Positions 13,905-24,060 are shown, counted from the first letter of the stretch. The stretch: 64,000 nt of DNA from an uncultured Bacilli bacterium (GCA_944373145.1 CALWAL010000001.1:128105-192104), one strand, 5' to 3'. Translations and numbers: made by a program. The notes: generated from the letters alone by a model not told the origin.

Positions 13905-15939
13905 CTTTACTCTCCTCTTCTAATAGACCTTCAGCTTCATATGGATTATTAGCGCCAATTGTTGCTACTTCCGGCATCACTATATCGGTTATATCTTGTG
14001 TACGACCATCTTTAAAGGTAATAACAATACGACCGTTTTTAAACTCAATATGATCATCAGGTTGATAAGTATAGTCTCCATCATGCCAATTTCTAATAAT
14101 TGTATATAACTTCTCAATTTGTTCTTCAGTTAATCGCTGTAATAGATCAGTCTCTTTACGATAAAATAAATCTCTAAGCATCTTTTTAAATCCTGATTTT
14201 TGATCATATCTTTTTTTAGCTTCAATAAAATCTGCCTTAAATTTTTGATATTCTTCCTCATTTTCAAATTCAAATAGTTGTGGATTTTGACTAGCTTCTT
14301 CATTTTTTTTCTTAGTTGCTCGTGCTGCTAAGATCGAACCTAATAAAGGAGCTATTACTATTGCTAATGAACAATCTTGAACACGCCAAGTTAATTTTTT
14401 ACCATCAACAACTTGCTGTTGAACCATAACGGTTGATGTTTCTGTTATTTCTTTTTCGGCTTCTGACGTTGTTAATTCTAATCCACCAATTTTATATTCT
14501 TGACCGTCGCTACCTACAACTATAGTATCATTTGGCAACAAATGTCCATCATTATCAACTACTTTAATTTGAACTGGACCATTTAATGTTTCAATAGTAA
14601 TAATAGAACCTTGAAAATTATTGATAGATCCATCATATGTACTAGCAAAAGCTAAAGTTTCAGAAACAATTTGTTGGTCAATACTATCTTCTTTAATTAA
14701 TTTAGATAAATCAATCCATCCTGTTCGCGTATAATTACTACTATTTCCAATGTGCAAACGAATTTCTACTTGATCTAAATCCAAATTATATTTGCTACAA
14801 GTTTCATTAATAAAATCACCTATCACAAAGCCAGGATTCTCTATATTAAGATCTACATTAAATGCATATATTTGGCCTTGGTAAACAATTGATACACCGC
14901 TAATTTGATAATTTCCAGCTTGACGTATTCCTTGACCAATAATAGTTCGACTACCACTTAACATGCTGTTGGCATATAATTCATCACCATCTTCAAGTTG
15001 CACTTCGTCACCTATTTTGTAATCAGAAATAATTCTCTTTTGAGCTTCTGAAATACTTTCATATGTATATTCGGTTTCTAATCCATTGATTAGATAACTA
15101 AGTTGTTCTTGTTCAACTAATTGAACAATCTGAGTTTGAACATCAATTGGAATATCTACTATTTTAACATTATCTCTTAATCTAAAACCACTTAATAAAA
15201 CCATTAACGCTGCAAGTAAAGCCAATAACCGTGATAATTGATTTTTATATTTACGCACCACCCGAACAACAACCGGTTTTGATTCTGTATGAGGTTTAGG
15301 CGTAGGCGTTGGTATAGGGTTTGGCGTTACAGGAGGGATAGGCTTTAACCCAGGTTTCATAACCATATAGTCATTAAGAGCAATTAGTAATTCATCCAAA
15401 GAAACATAATCACCCGATGGTAATTTAATCCCTTTATTACCTAAAAAAGCAATTCCTTTTCGATGTTCTATATTACTTTTTGCACCTGTAACTGACCAAT
15501 AACGACTATCTTGATTAGTTATAGCACTAGATCTCGCGCCTATTCTCACTTTTCCAGCTGCTTCTTCAACCATACTCAATAATTCAATTGGATTTAATAC
15601 CTTACCTTTTTTATCAATAACAAATGAACCTTGATCTAATTTAGATATAGCCTTTTGCATAGCAGTTAATAACTCATCGGCATTAGCAAAACTACCATCA
15701 GCTAATTTAACTTGGCTTTTATTATACCCAAACATTAATGAACTAATTTTTTTCATCCGACCTTCTTTATCAATTACTACAACGGTCTTATCTTGCCTAT
15801 GAGCTTGCTTCACATCCTCAGGTTTTACTTCTTCAGACGATAATTCTAATTTAGTTATATCATCAACACGTATAACTAAAGTACCGGCTTCAATATATCC
15901 CTCTTTAACTAAACGTTCATATTCATTATCTATATGCAT
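13885..15939 (-). CDS. Large bitopic membrane protein with internal repeats and a proline-rich linker
   Basis: A 684-residue protein. The N-terminal 200 residues hold three related segments (VKLADGSFANADELLTAM; KGKVLNPIELLSMVEEA; IKLPSGDYVSLDELLIAL). A Pro/Thr-rich linker (PNPIPTPTPKPH) comes next. A membrane helix at about 236-256 leads to an extracytoplasmic domain of about 260 residues with several QIV/EVQ strands. A second helix (about 523-541) is followed by a charged cytoplasmic tail. There is no signal peptide and no recognised family. Start: ATG at 15939 after AGGTGAG. It is divergent from rodA, which suggests an envelope role, but that is only context. Confidence 0.55.
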   Translation of the reverse strand: MHIDNEYERLVKEGYIEAGTLVIRVDDITKLELSSEEVKPEDVKQAHRQDKTVVVIDKEGRMKKISSLMFGYNKSQVKLADGSFANADELLTAMQKAISKLDQGSFVIDKKGKVLNPIELLSMVEEAAGKVRIGARSSAITNQDSRYWSVTGAKSNIEHRKGIAFLGNKGIKLPSGDYVSLDELLIALNDYMVMKPGLKPIPPVTPNPIPTPTPKPHTESKPVVVRVVRKYKNQLSRLLALLAALMVLLSGFRLRDNVKIVDIPIDVQTQIVQLVEQEQLSYLINGLETEYTYESISEAQKRIISDYKIGDEVQLEDGDELYANSMLSGSRTIIGQGIRQAGNYQISGVSIVYQGQIYAFNVDLNIENPGFVIGDFINETCSKYNLDLDQVEIRLHIGNSSNYTRTGWIDLSKLIKEDSIDQQIVSETLAFASTYDGSINNFQGSIITIETLNGPVQIKVVDNDGHLLPNDTIVVGSDGQEYKIGGLELTTSEAEKEITETSTVMVQQQVVDGKKLTWRVQDCSLAIVIAPLLGSILAARATKKKNEEASQNPQLFEFENEEEYQKFKADFIEAKKRYDQKSGFKKMLRDLFYRKETDLLQRLTEEQIEKLYTIIRNWHDGDYTYQPDDHIEFKNGRIVITFKDGRTQDITDIVMPEVATIGANNPYEAEGLLEEESKDGIRRR

Positions 15940-16045
15940 AACTCACCTACTATCTAACGAAATTATATCATTTTTTATATTTAATGTATATATTTCGCTA
16001 TATTTTATTAGAAATATATGTATAATAATTATGAAGAGGTGAAGT

Positions 16046-17164
16046 ATGACTAATCGAAAAAAATATCACATAGATTTAGCTATTTTAATACCAATTATAT
16101 TATTTGCTATTATTAGTGTTTTAAGTATACATAGTGCTGAAGGAGTTTTACTTGAGCAAAATAATTATGCTATTAGACAAGCATTATGGTATGGTATTGG
16201 AATTTTTATTGTTGGCATTATTATGTTTATTGGAAACGAAAAAATTTTAAAATTTAGTTGGTGGTTATATTTTTTAGGAATTATTCTTTTAGTTGTCTTA
16301 TTGATTTTTGGCGAACCGTTAAACAATTCTAAAAGTTGGTTTATTATTCCAGGACTAGGGGCTTTCCAGCCAAGTGAATTTATGAAAATTGTTTTAATCT
16401 TAACATTAAGTACAATGATAAAAAAATTCCACAAGCAATATAATAATCCTTCAACTAAAGAGGAATTTTTCTTTCTTTTTAAGGTTATGATAATTGTAGT
16501 CATTCCTTCCCTTTTAACTTTTTTGCAACCAGATACAGGTGTTGTTTTAATTTATTTGTTAATAACTTTTATTATGTTATTTATCTCGGGTATTCGATTT
16601 CGTTGGTTTTTAATTTTATTTATTGTTCTAATCTTTAGTATAAGTTCTATACTCTTTTTATATCTATTTGAAACAGAAACATTTATTAATACTTTTGGAA
16701 CTTCCTTTTTTCTACGCTTAGATCGCCTTTTAGATTGGTCTAACGGTAGCGGTTATCAGCTAGAAAATGGTATTACAGCTATTGGTTCAGGTGGTTTAAT
16801 TGGTCACGGAATAAACAATACACCGATTTATTTTCCAGAACCACAAACAGATTTTATCTTTGCTGTGTATGCTTCTAATGTTGGTTTCATCGGTTCAGTT
16901 GGTTTAATACTTTTAATTTTATTTTTTGATTTACGCCTTATTTTTTTAGCAATCAACGCACAACATAAAATTAATAAATATATTATTGGTGGTATTGTCG
17001 CCATGCTGCTATATCAACAAGTTCAAAATATTGGTATGACTTACGGTTTGTTACCAATAACTGGCATTACACTACCTTTCATTAGTTATGGCGGATCAAG
17101 TTTACTAAGTTATATGATTATGTTAGGAATTCTATTTAATATTGCTAATGAAGAAAACAAATAA
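16046..17164 (+). CDS. rodA: RodA, SEDS-family peptidoglycan glycosyltransferase
   Basis: A 372-residue protein with ten membrane helices. It polymerises lipid II glycan strands in the elongation machinery together with a class B PBP, here probably the PBP2 at 56300-58378. The characteristic C-terminal block NIGMTYGLLPITGITLPFISY then GGSSLL is intact, and the WFIIPGLGAFQPSEFMK segment and the conserved Asp near FAVYASNVG are in place. It is one of few plus-strand genes, with ATG at 16046 after GAGGTGAAGT, and convergent with tig, sharing a bidirectional terminator. Confidence 0.93.
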   Translation: MTNRKKYHIDLAILIPIILFAIISVLSIHSAEGVLLEQNNYAIRQALWYGIGIFIVGIIMFIGNEKILKFSWWLYFLGIILLVVLLIFGEPLNNSKSWFIIPGLGAFQPSEFMKIVLILTLSTMIKKFHKQYNNPSTKEEFFFLFKVMIIVVIPSLLTFLQPDTGVVLIYLLITFIMLFISGIRFRWFLILFIVLIFSISSILFLYLFETETFINTFGTSFFLRLDRLLDWSNGSGYQLENGITAIGSGGLIGHGINNTPIYFPEPQTDFIFAVYASNVGFIGSVGLILLILFFDLRLIFLAINAQHKINKYIIGGIVAMLLYQQVQNIGMTYGLLPITGITLPFISYGGSSLLSYMIMLGILFNIANEENK

Positions 17165-17191
17165 AAAAGGAGAAATTATTTTTCTCCTTTT
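17165..17191. terminator. Bidirectional terminator between rodA and tig
   Basis: Perfect 11-bp inverted repeat AAAAGGAGAAA (17165-17175) / TTTCTCCTTTT (17181-17191) with a five-base loop. The tig stop codon (17176) begins the loop. A-rich and T-rich flanks serve both strands. Confidence 0.8.
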
Positions 17192-18429
17192 AACATGTCA
17201 AATACTTTTCTAACTTTTAAATCGTATTTAACCATTTCTTCACCAAAATTTTTAAGGAATTCTTCTTTAGTCATCTTATACTTATCAGCTATTTCACTTA
17301 CTTCTTTATCCATTTCTTCATCAGTTACTTCAATATTTTCTTTTTTAATAATTGCTTCAATCATTAAACGATAAGTAACTCTCTTCGTTGCTTGTTCTTT
17401 ATATTCTTCCATTAATTTGTCTTCAGTTAAACCTGTAAATTGATAGAATTGTTCTAAAGAAATTCCTTGCATTTGTAAATTTTGGCTATATTCTTGAATC
17501 ATTCTTTTTGTTTCTTCTTCAACCATTACATTTGGAATATCAACTTCCATCGTTGATGCAGCTTCCTCTAATAAAGCATTTAGCCACTCTTCGTCAGCTT
17601 TCTTTTCTTTTTGAACTTGAATATTCTCTTTAACTTGTTTTTCTAAAGCTTCTTTAGAATCGATGCCTTCCATACCTAGATCATTAAAGAAATCTTCATC
17701 TAATTCTGGGATTTTTACTTCTTTAACTTCATTAACTTTAACTTTAAAAACAACTGCTTGTCCTTTTAAATCTTCAGCATGATAATCTTCTGGGAAAGAT
17801 AATTCAATATCTTTTTCGTCACCAGCTTTTAGGCCAATTAATTGTTCTTCAAAACCTGGAATAAAGGTATTACTTCCTATTTCTAGTGAATAGTTTTCAC
17901 CCTTACCACCTTCAAAAGGAACTCCATCTTTAAATCCTTCAAAATCAATAACAGCAATATCACCATTTTCGATTTTGCCATCTTTAACAAAATTTTCTTT
18001 ATAGTGTTCACGCATATGATTAATAGAATCTTCTACTTCTTCTTTAGTAACTTTAACTTTTTCTTTTTTAGCTTTCAACCCTTGATATTTACCTAATTTA
18101 ACTTCTGGCTTTAAAGTTAAAGTAAATTTAAATTCAACACCATTTTCATCAATATTAGTAATATCAACAACTGGTTGTGCTACTATATCTAAGTCACTAT
18201 TCTCTTCTAACATTTTATCATATGCTACTTCAATAGCATCATTAGATGCTTCATAATATAAAGATTCCATTCCATAATGTTTAATAAATATTTCTTTTGG
18301 AGCTTTACCTGGTCTAAAACCTGCTATTTTAGCTTTTTTATTAGCTTTTTTAAAAGCTTTATCTAATAAATCTTCCCATTCTTTTCCTTCAATTTTAACT
18401 AATATTTCTTTTTCATTTTTCTTTTCCAT
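17176..18429 (-). CDS. tig: Trigger factor, ribosome-bound chaperone and prolyl isomerase
   Basis: A 417-residue protein. The N-terminal ribosome-binding domain carries the signature GFRPGKAPKE (residues about 38-47; classic motif GFRxGKxP). A PPIase domain follows around residues 150-235 (GDIAVIDFEGFKDGVPFEGG and the matching FPEDYHAEDLKG). A long helical C-terminal domain ends the protein. The start chosen is the ATG at 18429 (MEKKNEKE) directly after GCGGAGGAATTT; the longer frame upstream has no ribosome site. It is preceded by rpe. Confidence 0.93.
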   Translation of the reverse strand: MEKKNEKEILVKIEGKEWEDLLDKAFKKANKKAKIAGFRPGKAPKEIFIKHYGMESLYYEASNDAIEVAYDKMLEENSDLDIVAQPVVDITNIDENGVEFKFTLTLKPEVKLGKYQGLKAKKEKVKVTKEEVEDSINHMREHYKENFVKDGKIENGDIAVIDFEGFKDGVPFEGGKGENYSLEIGSNTFIPGFEEQLIGLKAGDEKDIELSFPEDYHAEDLKGQAVVFKVKVNEVKEVKIPELDEDFFNDLGMEGIDSKEALEKQVKENIQVQKEKKADEEWLNALLEEAASTMEVDIPNVMVEEETKRMIQEYSQNLQMQGISLEQFYQFTGLTEDKLMEEYKEQATKRVTYRLMIEAIIKKENIEVTDEEMDKEVSEIADKYKMTKEEFLKNFGEEMVKYDLKVRKVFDMLKGEK

Positions 18430-18497
18430 AAATTCCTCCGCAATATATAGTATATAATAAAACCCTATTTTAGGCAAGTTTTTTTCTTAATTTGCCT

Positions 18498-19106
18498 TTA
18501 TTTTAAAGAGTTTATTTTAGTTTGATAATCATTACTATTAGTAATATAACTGCCAACTACAAAAATATCACAATCTGAAACCATTTTTATAGTTTTATCA
18601 TTTATACCACCATCTATCTCAATCATATATTGATATTGATACTTTTCTCTTAATCGAGCTAATTCTTTTACTTTATCAATCGCATTACTTAAAAACTTTT
18701 GTCCACCATAACCCGGTTCAACACTCATAACTAAAACTAAATCGATTAGCTCTAAATAAGGAATAATATTAGAAACAGGTGTATTAGGTTTAAGTGATAA
18801 ACCAACTTTTATATTAAATTTATGAATATAATCAACTAACTCTTTTATATTATCACTAGCCTCAAGATGAAAAGTTAAATATTCTGGTTCTAATTTTTTA
18901 TAAAGATCAATATATTTTTTGACATCTTTAACCATTAAATGAATGTCTTTTTTACTTTCAAATAATGGTAAATTTAATAAATCAACTGTTTGTTCGACGA
19001 ATTGACCATCCATTATATCAAAGTGAAGATAATCTGGACGAAGATTATCTAATTCTTTCAATTTTTCATAATTATCTTTTATTCCTAAAATTGATATAGC
19101 TAACAT
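18498..19106 (-). CDS. rpe: Ribulose-phosphate 3-epimerase
   Basis: A 202-residue TIM-barrel enzyme interconverting ribulose 5-phosphate and xylulose 5-phosphate in the pentose phosphate pathway. Visible motifs are the N-terminal AISILG, YLHFDIMDGQFV (metal-binding His/Asp), IHLMV, TFHLEA, VMSVEPGYGGQKF and EIDGGIN; the end carries VVGSYI where VxGSxIF is usual. At 202 residues it is slightly short (usual about 215-220). It lies 8 bp after the 773-residue protein gene, in the operon that begins with rlmN. In many Firmicutes rpe follows rsgA directly. Confidence 0.88.
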   Translation of the reverse strand: MLAISILGIKDNYEKLKELDNLRPDYLHFDIMDGQFVEQTVDLLNLPLFESKKDIHLMVKDVKKYIDLYKKLEPEYLTFHLEASDNIKELVDYIHKFNIKVGLSLKPNTPVSNIIPYLELIDLVLVMSVEPGYGGQKFLSNAIDKVKELARLREKYQYQYMIEIDGGINDKTIKMVSDCDIFVVGSYITNSNDYQTKINSLK

Positions 19107-19114
19107 ACTACCTC

Positions 19115-21436
19115 CTATATTTTTTTAGTACCATTTAAAGATTCAAAAACTTGTTGTTCTTCGTTTAATCTAGCAATTTTTAAATCTAACATATCAATTT
19201 GATATTGAATATCAATTAAATCATTTGTTACAACTTCTTCAAATCCTTCTTGATAGTGTGATTGAGCATATTGTAAAGCTTGTTCATATTCGGCTAAATT
19301 AATATTTGTTTGTTCCCTAAAATGATACTTAATCTCCGCTAATTCAAATTGTAACCGCTGTATTCTTTCCTCATATGAACTTAAATTAAATTTTAAATGA
19401 GATAATTTAAACGAAAGAGCAAGCATTCTTTTTCTTAACTTTTGTAACTTAAAAAAATTGATTAATCGATGTTTTAATAATAAATTTTGTTCATCTTGTA
19501 ATTCTTTATATAATTTTTTTTGTACATCATAAGTATGTTGCGTTTCTCCTTGACCTGTTTGTACTCTTCTTAATTCTTTTTCTGATTCATTATAACTAGC
19601 ACAAGCTAAAGTATAATATACTGCATATTCCATTGTTTGGCGATATTTTTTATTTTGTTTTATATCCATTTCTCTAGTATGATACGCATGCAATAACTCA
19701 TTTTTATTATTAGTTAATTGCTGTACTTGATCTTTAACTAAGGAAGCCTTATCATTTAAAGCACTCCTTAATACATCTGTAATTGAAGCTATTGTTATTG
19801 TTGCCTGCTGACTAATTAAATTAACATTAATATTTTCAATGTCTAACATATGAACAATTTTAATTAAGTCGCCTATTCCTGGAAAAGCTGAATTAAGAAA
19901 CACATTATCTGCATATTCATAAAATACATTACCTAAAAATTTTAAGTCATATGGCAAAAAATGACCACTAAAAATCTTTTGTAGATTATATTGATAATTA
20001 TGTATTAAAGCATAACGTATAGCCTCAATACTGTACTGACCACTCAATAATTTTTGAGGAGTTAATTGTAACGAAATCAATTCACTATTTTCTCGGTATA
20101 GGGCAATAATATCAGATTCTTTATATTCAGAATTTTTCTTTAATTTTAAATATTGTTTCCAAAAATATGCATATAAATCATAATAATTATCATTTTTAAA
20201 AGGCGTATTAGGATTTATTTGTTTTTCAATTTCCCGAATTAAATTATTTCGATACCAAATTAACTGATTAGCTTCTTTATAATAAGTTAAATCTATTTCA
20301 ATAATTGGTAACTGTGGAAATTGTTGTTGTAATTTTTTAGCTGATTGATAATTAAAGTCTAAACTTTTACCACCTACAGTCAAGCAGAAAATACCAATTG
20401 GATTAAAGCCTTTTATGACAACTTCACTATATATTTTTTCACTAGTTCCATTTTTCTCTTTCTCTTTTTTATTAAATTGACACTGTTTTATAATTTTGCC
20501 AATCGATGATATTTTAGGTATTGATGTTGAAGCAAACATATCTTTCTCATCTACACTATTGTTATTAACATACATATCTTCACCATCAGCCGCTACTATA
20601 TTACTAGCATCAAATATAAAACCATACCCTGAACGATAAGTATCATTAAATTCTTCAGTTAATAATGAACAAGATACTAAGAAAGTAAAAAAATCACCTT
20701 TAAATTCACTAGTATGTGTACTATGACAAATAAATTTAAATTCATCACCAGGATGATACTCTTCTAACGGGGTTATTCCTTTTTTCCAATCTTCTAAAAT
20801 TATTTGTTGTAATTGCTTTAAATAATGTTGAACTTTATTTAAATCTAAAGGTATTTCACTTAACATTTCTTCATATTTTTGTTTGTATTTTTGCAATTCA
20901 TTATAACTTACAATGTACTGTAAACTATCTAAAACGTTATCTTTAGCATATGCTAAATCTCTTTGTTTATGAATTTTATAGGTTACATCTAACAAATGCT
21001 TGATACTATCGAGAAATTGTAATAATGATGCAATATTATTTTCAAAAATAACCTGATCTAGTAAATAATTAACTACAGATGAACGAGCACTGCTATCTGT
21101 TACATTACTATAATCTACATTACCTCTAAATGAAAAATATGTTTCCAAAGCTTGATTATATTCTCCAACAAACTGATTACCATATTCTCTATAAAAACTA
21201 GGTTCACTACGCAAATCGGCTTGAAACACTAAAGATGATAAAAAATCACTAAAATCAGATAATTCCACTTGAATATAATCTTCATTCTGTTCTTTTATTA
21301 ACTTAGAAATTTGATTTATTTTAAAATCACTAGTTAAATAACTTTTTAATTGTGTTAAATATTCTTTATTTATATTTACATAAGTACGTAAAAAACCATA
21401 TTTATTTTTAATTCTAGTTACTGTGATTTTATCCAT
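19115..21436 (-). CDS. Large hypothetical cytoplasmic protein inserted between rsgA and rpe
   Basis: A 773-residue protein with no signal peptide or membrane helix. Three parts are visible: a helical N-terminal 190 residues; a middle region with HSTHTSEFKGDFFTFLVSCS then LLTEEFNDTYRSGYGFIFDA; and a C-terminal 230 residues dominated by long charged coiled coils (ELRRVQTGQGE..., YEERIQRLQFELAEIKYHF). I do not recognise the family. The middle text (His-x-Thr, then SCSLLT and YGF) faintly recalls mono-ADP-ribosyltransferase folds, but no catalytic Glu can be placed. Start: ATG at 21436 after AGGTGG. It interrupts the widely conserved rsgA-rpe pair. Confidence 0.45.
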   Translation of the reverse strand: MDKITVTRIKNKYGFLRTYVNINKEYLTQLKSYLTSDFKINQISKLIKEQNEDYIQVELSDFSDFLSSLVFQADLRSEPSFYREYGNQFVGEYNQALETYFSFRGNVDYSNVTDSSARSSVVNYLLDQVIFENNIASLLQFLDSIKHLLDVTYKIHKQRDLAYAKDNVLDSLQYIVSYNELQKYKQKYEEMLSEIPLDLNKVQHYLKQLQQIILEDWKKGITPLEEYHPGDEFKFICHSTHTSEFKGDFFTFLVSCSLLTEEFNDTYRSGYGFIFDASNIVAADGEDMYVNNNSVDEKDMFASTSIPKISSIGKIIKQCQFNKKEKEKNGTSEKIYSEVVIKGFNPIGIFCLTVGGKSLDFNYQSAKKLQQQFPQLPIIEIDLTYYKEANQLIWYRNNLIREIEKQINPNTPFKNDNYYDLYAYFWKQYLKLKKNSEYKESDIIALYRENSELISLQLTPQKLLSGQYSIEAIRYALIHNYQYNLQKIFSGHFLPYDLKFLGNVFYEYADNVFLNSAFPGIGDLIKIVHMLDIENINVNLISQQATITIASITDVLRSALNDKASLVKDQVQQLTNNKNELLHAYHTREMDIKQNKKYRQTMEYAVYYTLACASYNESEKELRRVQTGQGETQHTYDVQKKLYKELQDEQNLLLKHRLINFFKLQKLRKRMLALSFKLSHLKFNLSSYEERIQRLQFELAEIKYHFREQTNINLAEYEQALQYAQSHYQEGFEEVVTNDLIDIQYQIDMLDLKIARLNEEQQVFESLNGTKKI

Positions 21437-21458
21437 ATAACCACCTAATGTAATTATA

Positions 21459-21497
21459 CAAAAAAATAAAGAAAAGATAAAGTTATCCTTTCTTTAT
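21459..21497 (-). terminator. Terminator at the end of rsgA
   Basis: Stem ATAAAGAAAAGATAA (21466-21480) / TTATCCTTTCTTTAT (21483-21497), one G-U pair on the minus strand, followed by seven T. It separates the kinase operon from the 773-residue protein gene. Confidence 0.7.
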
Positions 21498-22319
21498 AAA
21501 TTTTAAATAATTTTCATAACGTGATTTCATAATTGTTCCGTCTTGAACTTTTCTTTTAATTTCGCAATTTTCTTCATTGTCATGCATACAATCACTATAC
21601 TCACAATTATTACGGTATTGATTAAACTCAATAAAATTATCGCGAATATCTTCTGATGTCATACCATCAAATGATAATGAAGAAAATCCTGGCGTATCGG
21701 CTATATAACCACCACAAATTGGAATAAATTCAGTATGTCTTGTAGTGTGTTTACCTCGACCTAGCGCTAAAGAAACTTCATTCGTTGCTAACTTTAAACT
21801 GCTATCTAAATAATTTAGCAATGTACTTTTTCCGGCTCCACTTTGTCCTGTAAAAACTGTTAATTTATTCTTAAAAATGTTCTTTAACTTATCATCTGTA
21901 TTTATAAAAACTTTATAACCAATTTTTTTATAGTAAGATATATACGTATTTATCTCATCTCTTTTATTATCATCAATAAGATCCATTTTAGTAAAACAAA
22001 TAATTGGCTCAATATGATTATATTCAATATTAACTAATAGTTTATCTAATAGATTGCTTGAAAATTCTGGTATTTGAACACTAGTAATAACGACAGCATA
22101 ATCGACATTAGCAATGCGTGGGCGAATAAGTTCATTTTTTCTTTTATCTATTTCAATAATATATTTATTTTCATAATCAATTGTAACATAATCACCAACA
22201 ATTGGACTAGAACCAATTTTACGAAATTTACCACGAGGCTTACAAACAACAAATTCATCAGCAACTAAAACAGTGTAATCATTACTGATTTGCTTGATAA
22301 TTCTTCCTTTTCTATGCAT
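21483..22319 (-). CDS. rsgA: Small-subunit maturation GTPase RsgA (circularly permuted)
   Basis: A protein of about 278 residues that checks late 30S assembly. It has an N-terminal OB fold, then the permuted GTPase order G4 (CFTKMDL), G1 (GQSGAGKSTLLN), G3 (ADTPGFSSL), and the C-terminal zinc site (CEYSDCMHDNEENC). The conserved GRGKHTTRH switch is present. I start it at the ATG at 22319 (MHRKG), which overlaps the last 8 bases of prkC and suggests translational coupling; an alternative TTG start lies 11 codons upstream inside prkC. Confidence 0.92.
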   Translation of the reverse strand: MHRKGRIIKQISNDYTVLVADEFVVCKPRGKFRKIGSSPIVGDYVTIDYENKYIIEIDKRKNELIRPRIANVDYAVVITSVQIPEFSSNLLDKLLVNIEYNHIEPIICFTKMDLIDDNKRDEINTYISYYKKIGYKVFINTDDKLKNIFKNKLTVFTGQSGAGKSTLLNYLDSSLKLATNEVSLALGRGKHTTRHTEFIPICGGYIADTPGFSSLSFDGMTSEDIRDNFIEFNQYRNNCEYSDCMHDNEENCEIKRKVQDGTIMKSRYENYLKFIKKG

Positions 22320-24060
22320 CGACTTCTGGTATCCCCGGAATTTCTGGATCAACTACTGTTGGAGCTTTAGCTACTTCTACTTCTAACGTTACTCCTGGTT
22401 TAACTTCCGTTTCTTTATCACGGTTTTGTGAAATAATTGTTCCCTCTTCCTGTTCGGTTGTTTCAACATATTTAAAAGAACATTTAATACCGTTGTCATC
22501 ACAGAAGGTTTGAATTTTTTTAACTGTATAAGTTCCGTCTGTAAAATCAGGATATACAGTTACTAAAGTAGCATAAACAAGTTCAATAACATTTCCTGGC
22601 TTTAATCTAGTTCCTGCTTCTTTTGATTGTTCTAAGATATCAGATTCTTTAACATCTTCATATTCTTCAATTTCATTTGAAACATTTTTAGCTGTTATAA
22701 CGACCTTAATTCCAGCTTCCTCTAATTCTAACTTAACAACATTAACATTTCTTCCAGTATAATCTTCTAGAATAATTCCATCAGGACCAACTGATACACT
22801 AACTTCTACTGTCGCTCCTTTTTTTACTTTATTACCTTCCTTTTTACTACCATAATCAATAACAAAGCCTTCAGCAATATCATCACTATGTTCTTCTTCC
22901 ACTTGAACATAAAGGCCTAATTCTTCTAATTCTTTTTCAACATCCTCAAAATTTTCACCAGCTATTTTTGGCAAGGTTATATCTTCGTTTTTTATACCTT
23001 GCAGAACAAGATAAGCACCGACAACTCCCGAAATAGCAATCATAAGACATACTAAAATTGAAATAATGACTGCAATAGTTAATTTTTTGCTACTTTTATT
23101 TTTCTTAGGTTTCATTTCTTCTTCGCCTTCTCCTACATCTTTACTAACAATTTCATCTGTAATCGTTGGTAAAACTTTTGTTTCATCTAAATCATTTTCT
23201 GGATATTTATACACAATTCTTTTTACATTTTTCATCTCATCACTTAAAGCCATTTTTAAGTCTTCATGCATCTCATTAACAGAATCATATCGATTTTTAG
23301 GATTCTTAGCTGTTGCTTTTAAAACAATATTTTCAATACTTTGCGGAATCATTGGATTTTGTTTAGTTAAACTTGGAATTTGCTCTTTCATCTGCTTAAT
23401 TGCAATCTCTACAGCGTTTTCACCCTTAAATGGTAATTTACCAGTTAACAATTCGTACATTAAAATTCCTAAAGAATAAATGTCGCTCTTAATAGTAGCA
23501 CCACTACCATTAGCTTGCTCTGGTGGCAAATAGTGAACCGAACCCATAACGGAATTAGTTTGTGTTAACTCGGCATTGTTTAAAGCGATAGCTATACCAA
23601 AATCAGTTATTTTGACGCGACCATCTTCCATAATTAAAACATTTTGAGGTTTAATATCACGATGAATTAAATAACTATCATGGGCATGAGCAATACCACT
23701 TGTAAGTTGTAACATAATATCAACAGCTTCACGAAGACCCAATGCACCACGTTTTTTTATCAAGCTTTTTAAAGTTCTACCCTCAACATATTCCATAACA
23801 ATAAAATAATTACCATCATCTTCACCAACATCGTACATTTCAACTATATTTGGATGATTTAAGGAACTAGCGGCCTTGGCTTCGCGTTGAAACCGTTTAA
23901 CAAATTTATCATCACTAGCTAAATCACCTCGTAAAATTTTAACGGCTACTTCACGATCTAAAATCGTATCATACGCTAAATAAACATTGGCCATACCACC
24001 TTCACCAATAGTACGAATAATTTGGTATCTACCATCTATTTTTTGACCCTTTATAATCAT
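22312..24060 (-). CDS. prkC: PASTA-domain eukaryotic-type Ser/Thr protein kinase (PrkC/StkP)
   Basis: A 582-residue membrane kinase sensing cell-wall fragments. The kinase domain (1-270) has GEGGMANVYLA, VAVKIL, catalytic HRDIKPQNV, DFGIA and the activation-loop SVMGSVHYLPPEQA. A membrane helix lies at about 327-350. Three external PASTA repeats follow (each around 65 residues, e.g. LPKIAGENFEDVEKELEELG). A short tail ending PEIPGIPEVDA remains. It is directly downstream of its phosphatase gene (3 bp gap), the standard rlmN-prpC-prkC-rsgA order. Start: ATG at 24060 after GGAGG. Confidence 0.95.
   Translation of the reverse strand: MIIKGQKIDGRYQIIRTIGEGGMANVYLAYDTILDREVAVKILRGDLASDDKFVKRFQREAKAASSLNHPNIVEMYDVGEDDGNYFIVMEYVEGRTLKSLIKKRGALGLREAVDIMLQLTSGIAHAHDSYLIHRDIKPQNVLIMEDGRVKITDFGIAIALNNAELTQTNSVMGSVHYLPPEQANGSGATIKSDIYSLGILMYELLTGKLPFKGENAVEIAIKQMKEQIPSLTKQNPMIPQSIENIVLKATAKNPKNRYDSVNEMHEDLKMALSDEMKNVKRIVYKYPENDLDETKVLPTITDEIVSKDVGEGEEEMKPKKNKSSKKLTIAVIISILVCLMIAISGVVGAYLVLQGIKNEDITLPKIAGENFEDVEKELEELGLYVQVEEEHSDDIAEGFVIDYGSKKEGNKVKKGATVEVSVSVGPDGIILEDYTGRNVNVVKLELEEAGIKVVITAKNVSNEIEEYEDVKESDILEQSKEAGTRLKPGNVIELVYATLVTVYPDFTDGTYTVKKIQTFCDDNGIKCSFKYVETTEQEEGTIISQNRDKETEVKPGVTLEVEVAKAPTVVDPEIPGIPEVDA

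Noticed and set aside
16000..16040. Promoter TATAAT before rodA
   Set aside because: A TATAAT is present near 16020, but no -35 hexamer at proper spacing and the region is extremely AT-rich, so it is not listed.
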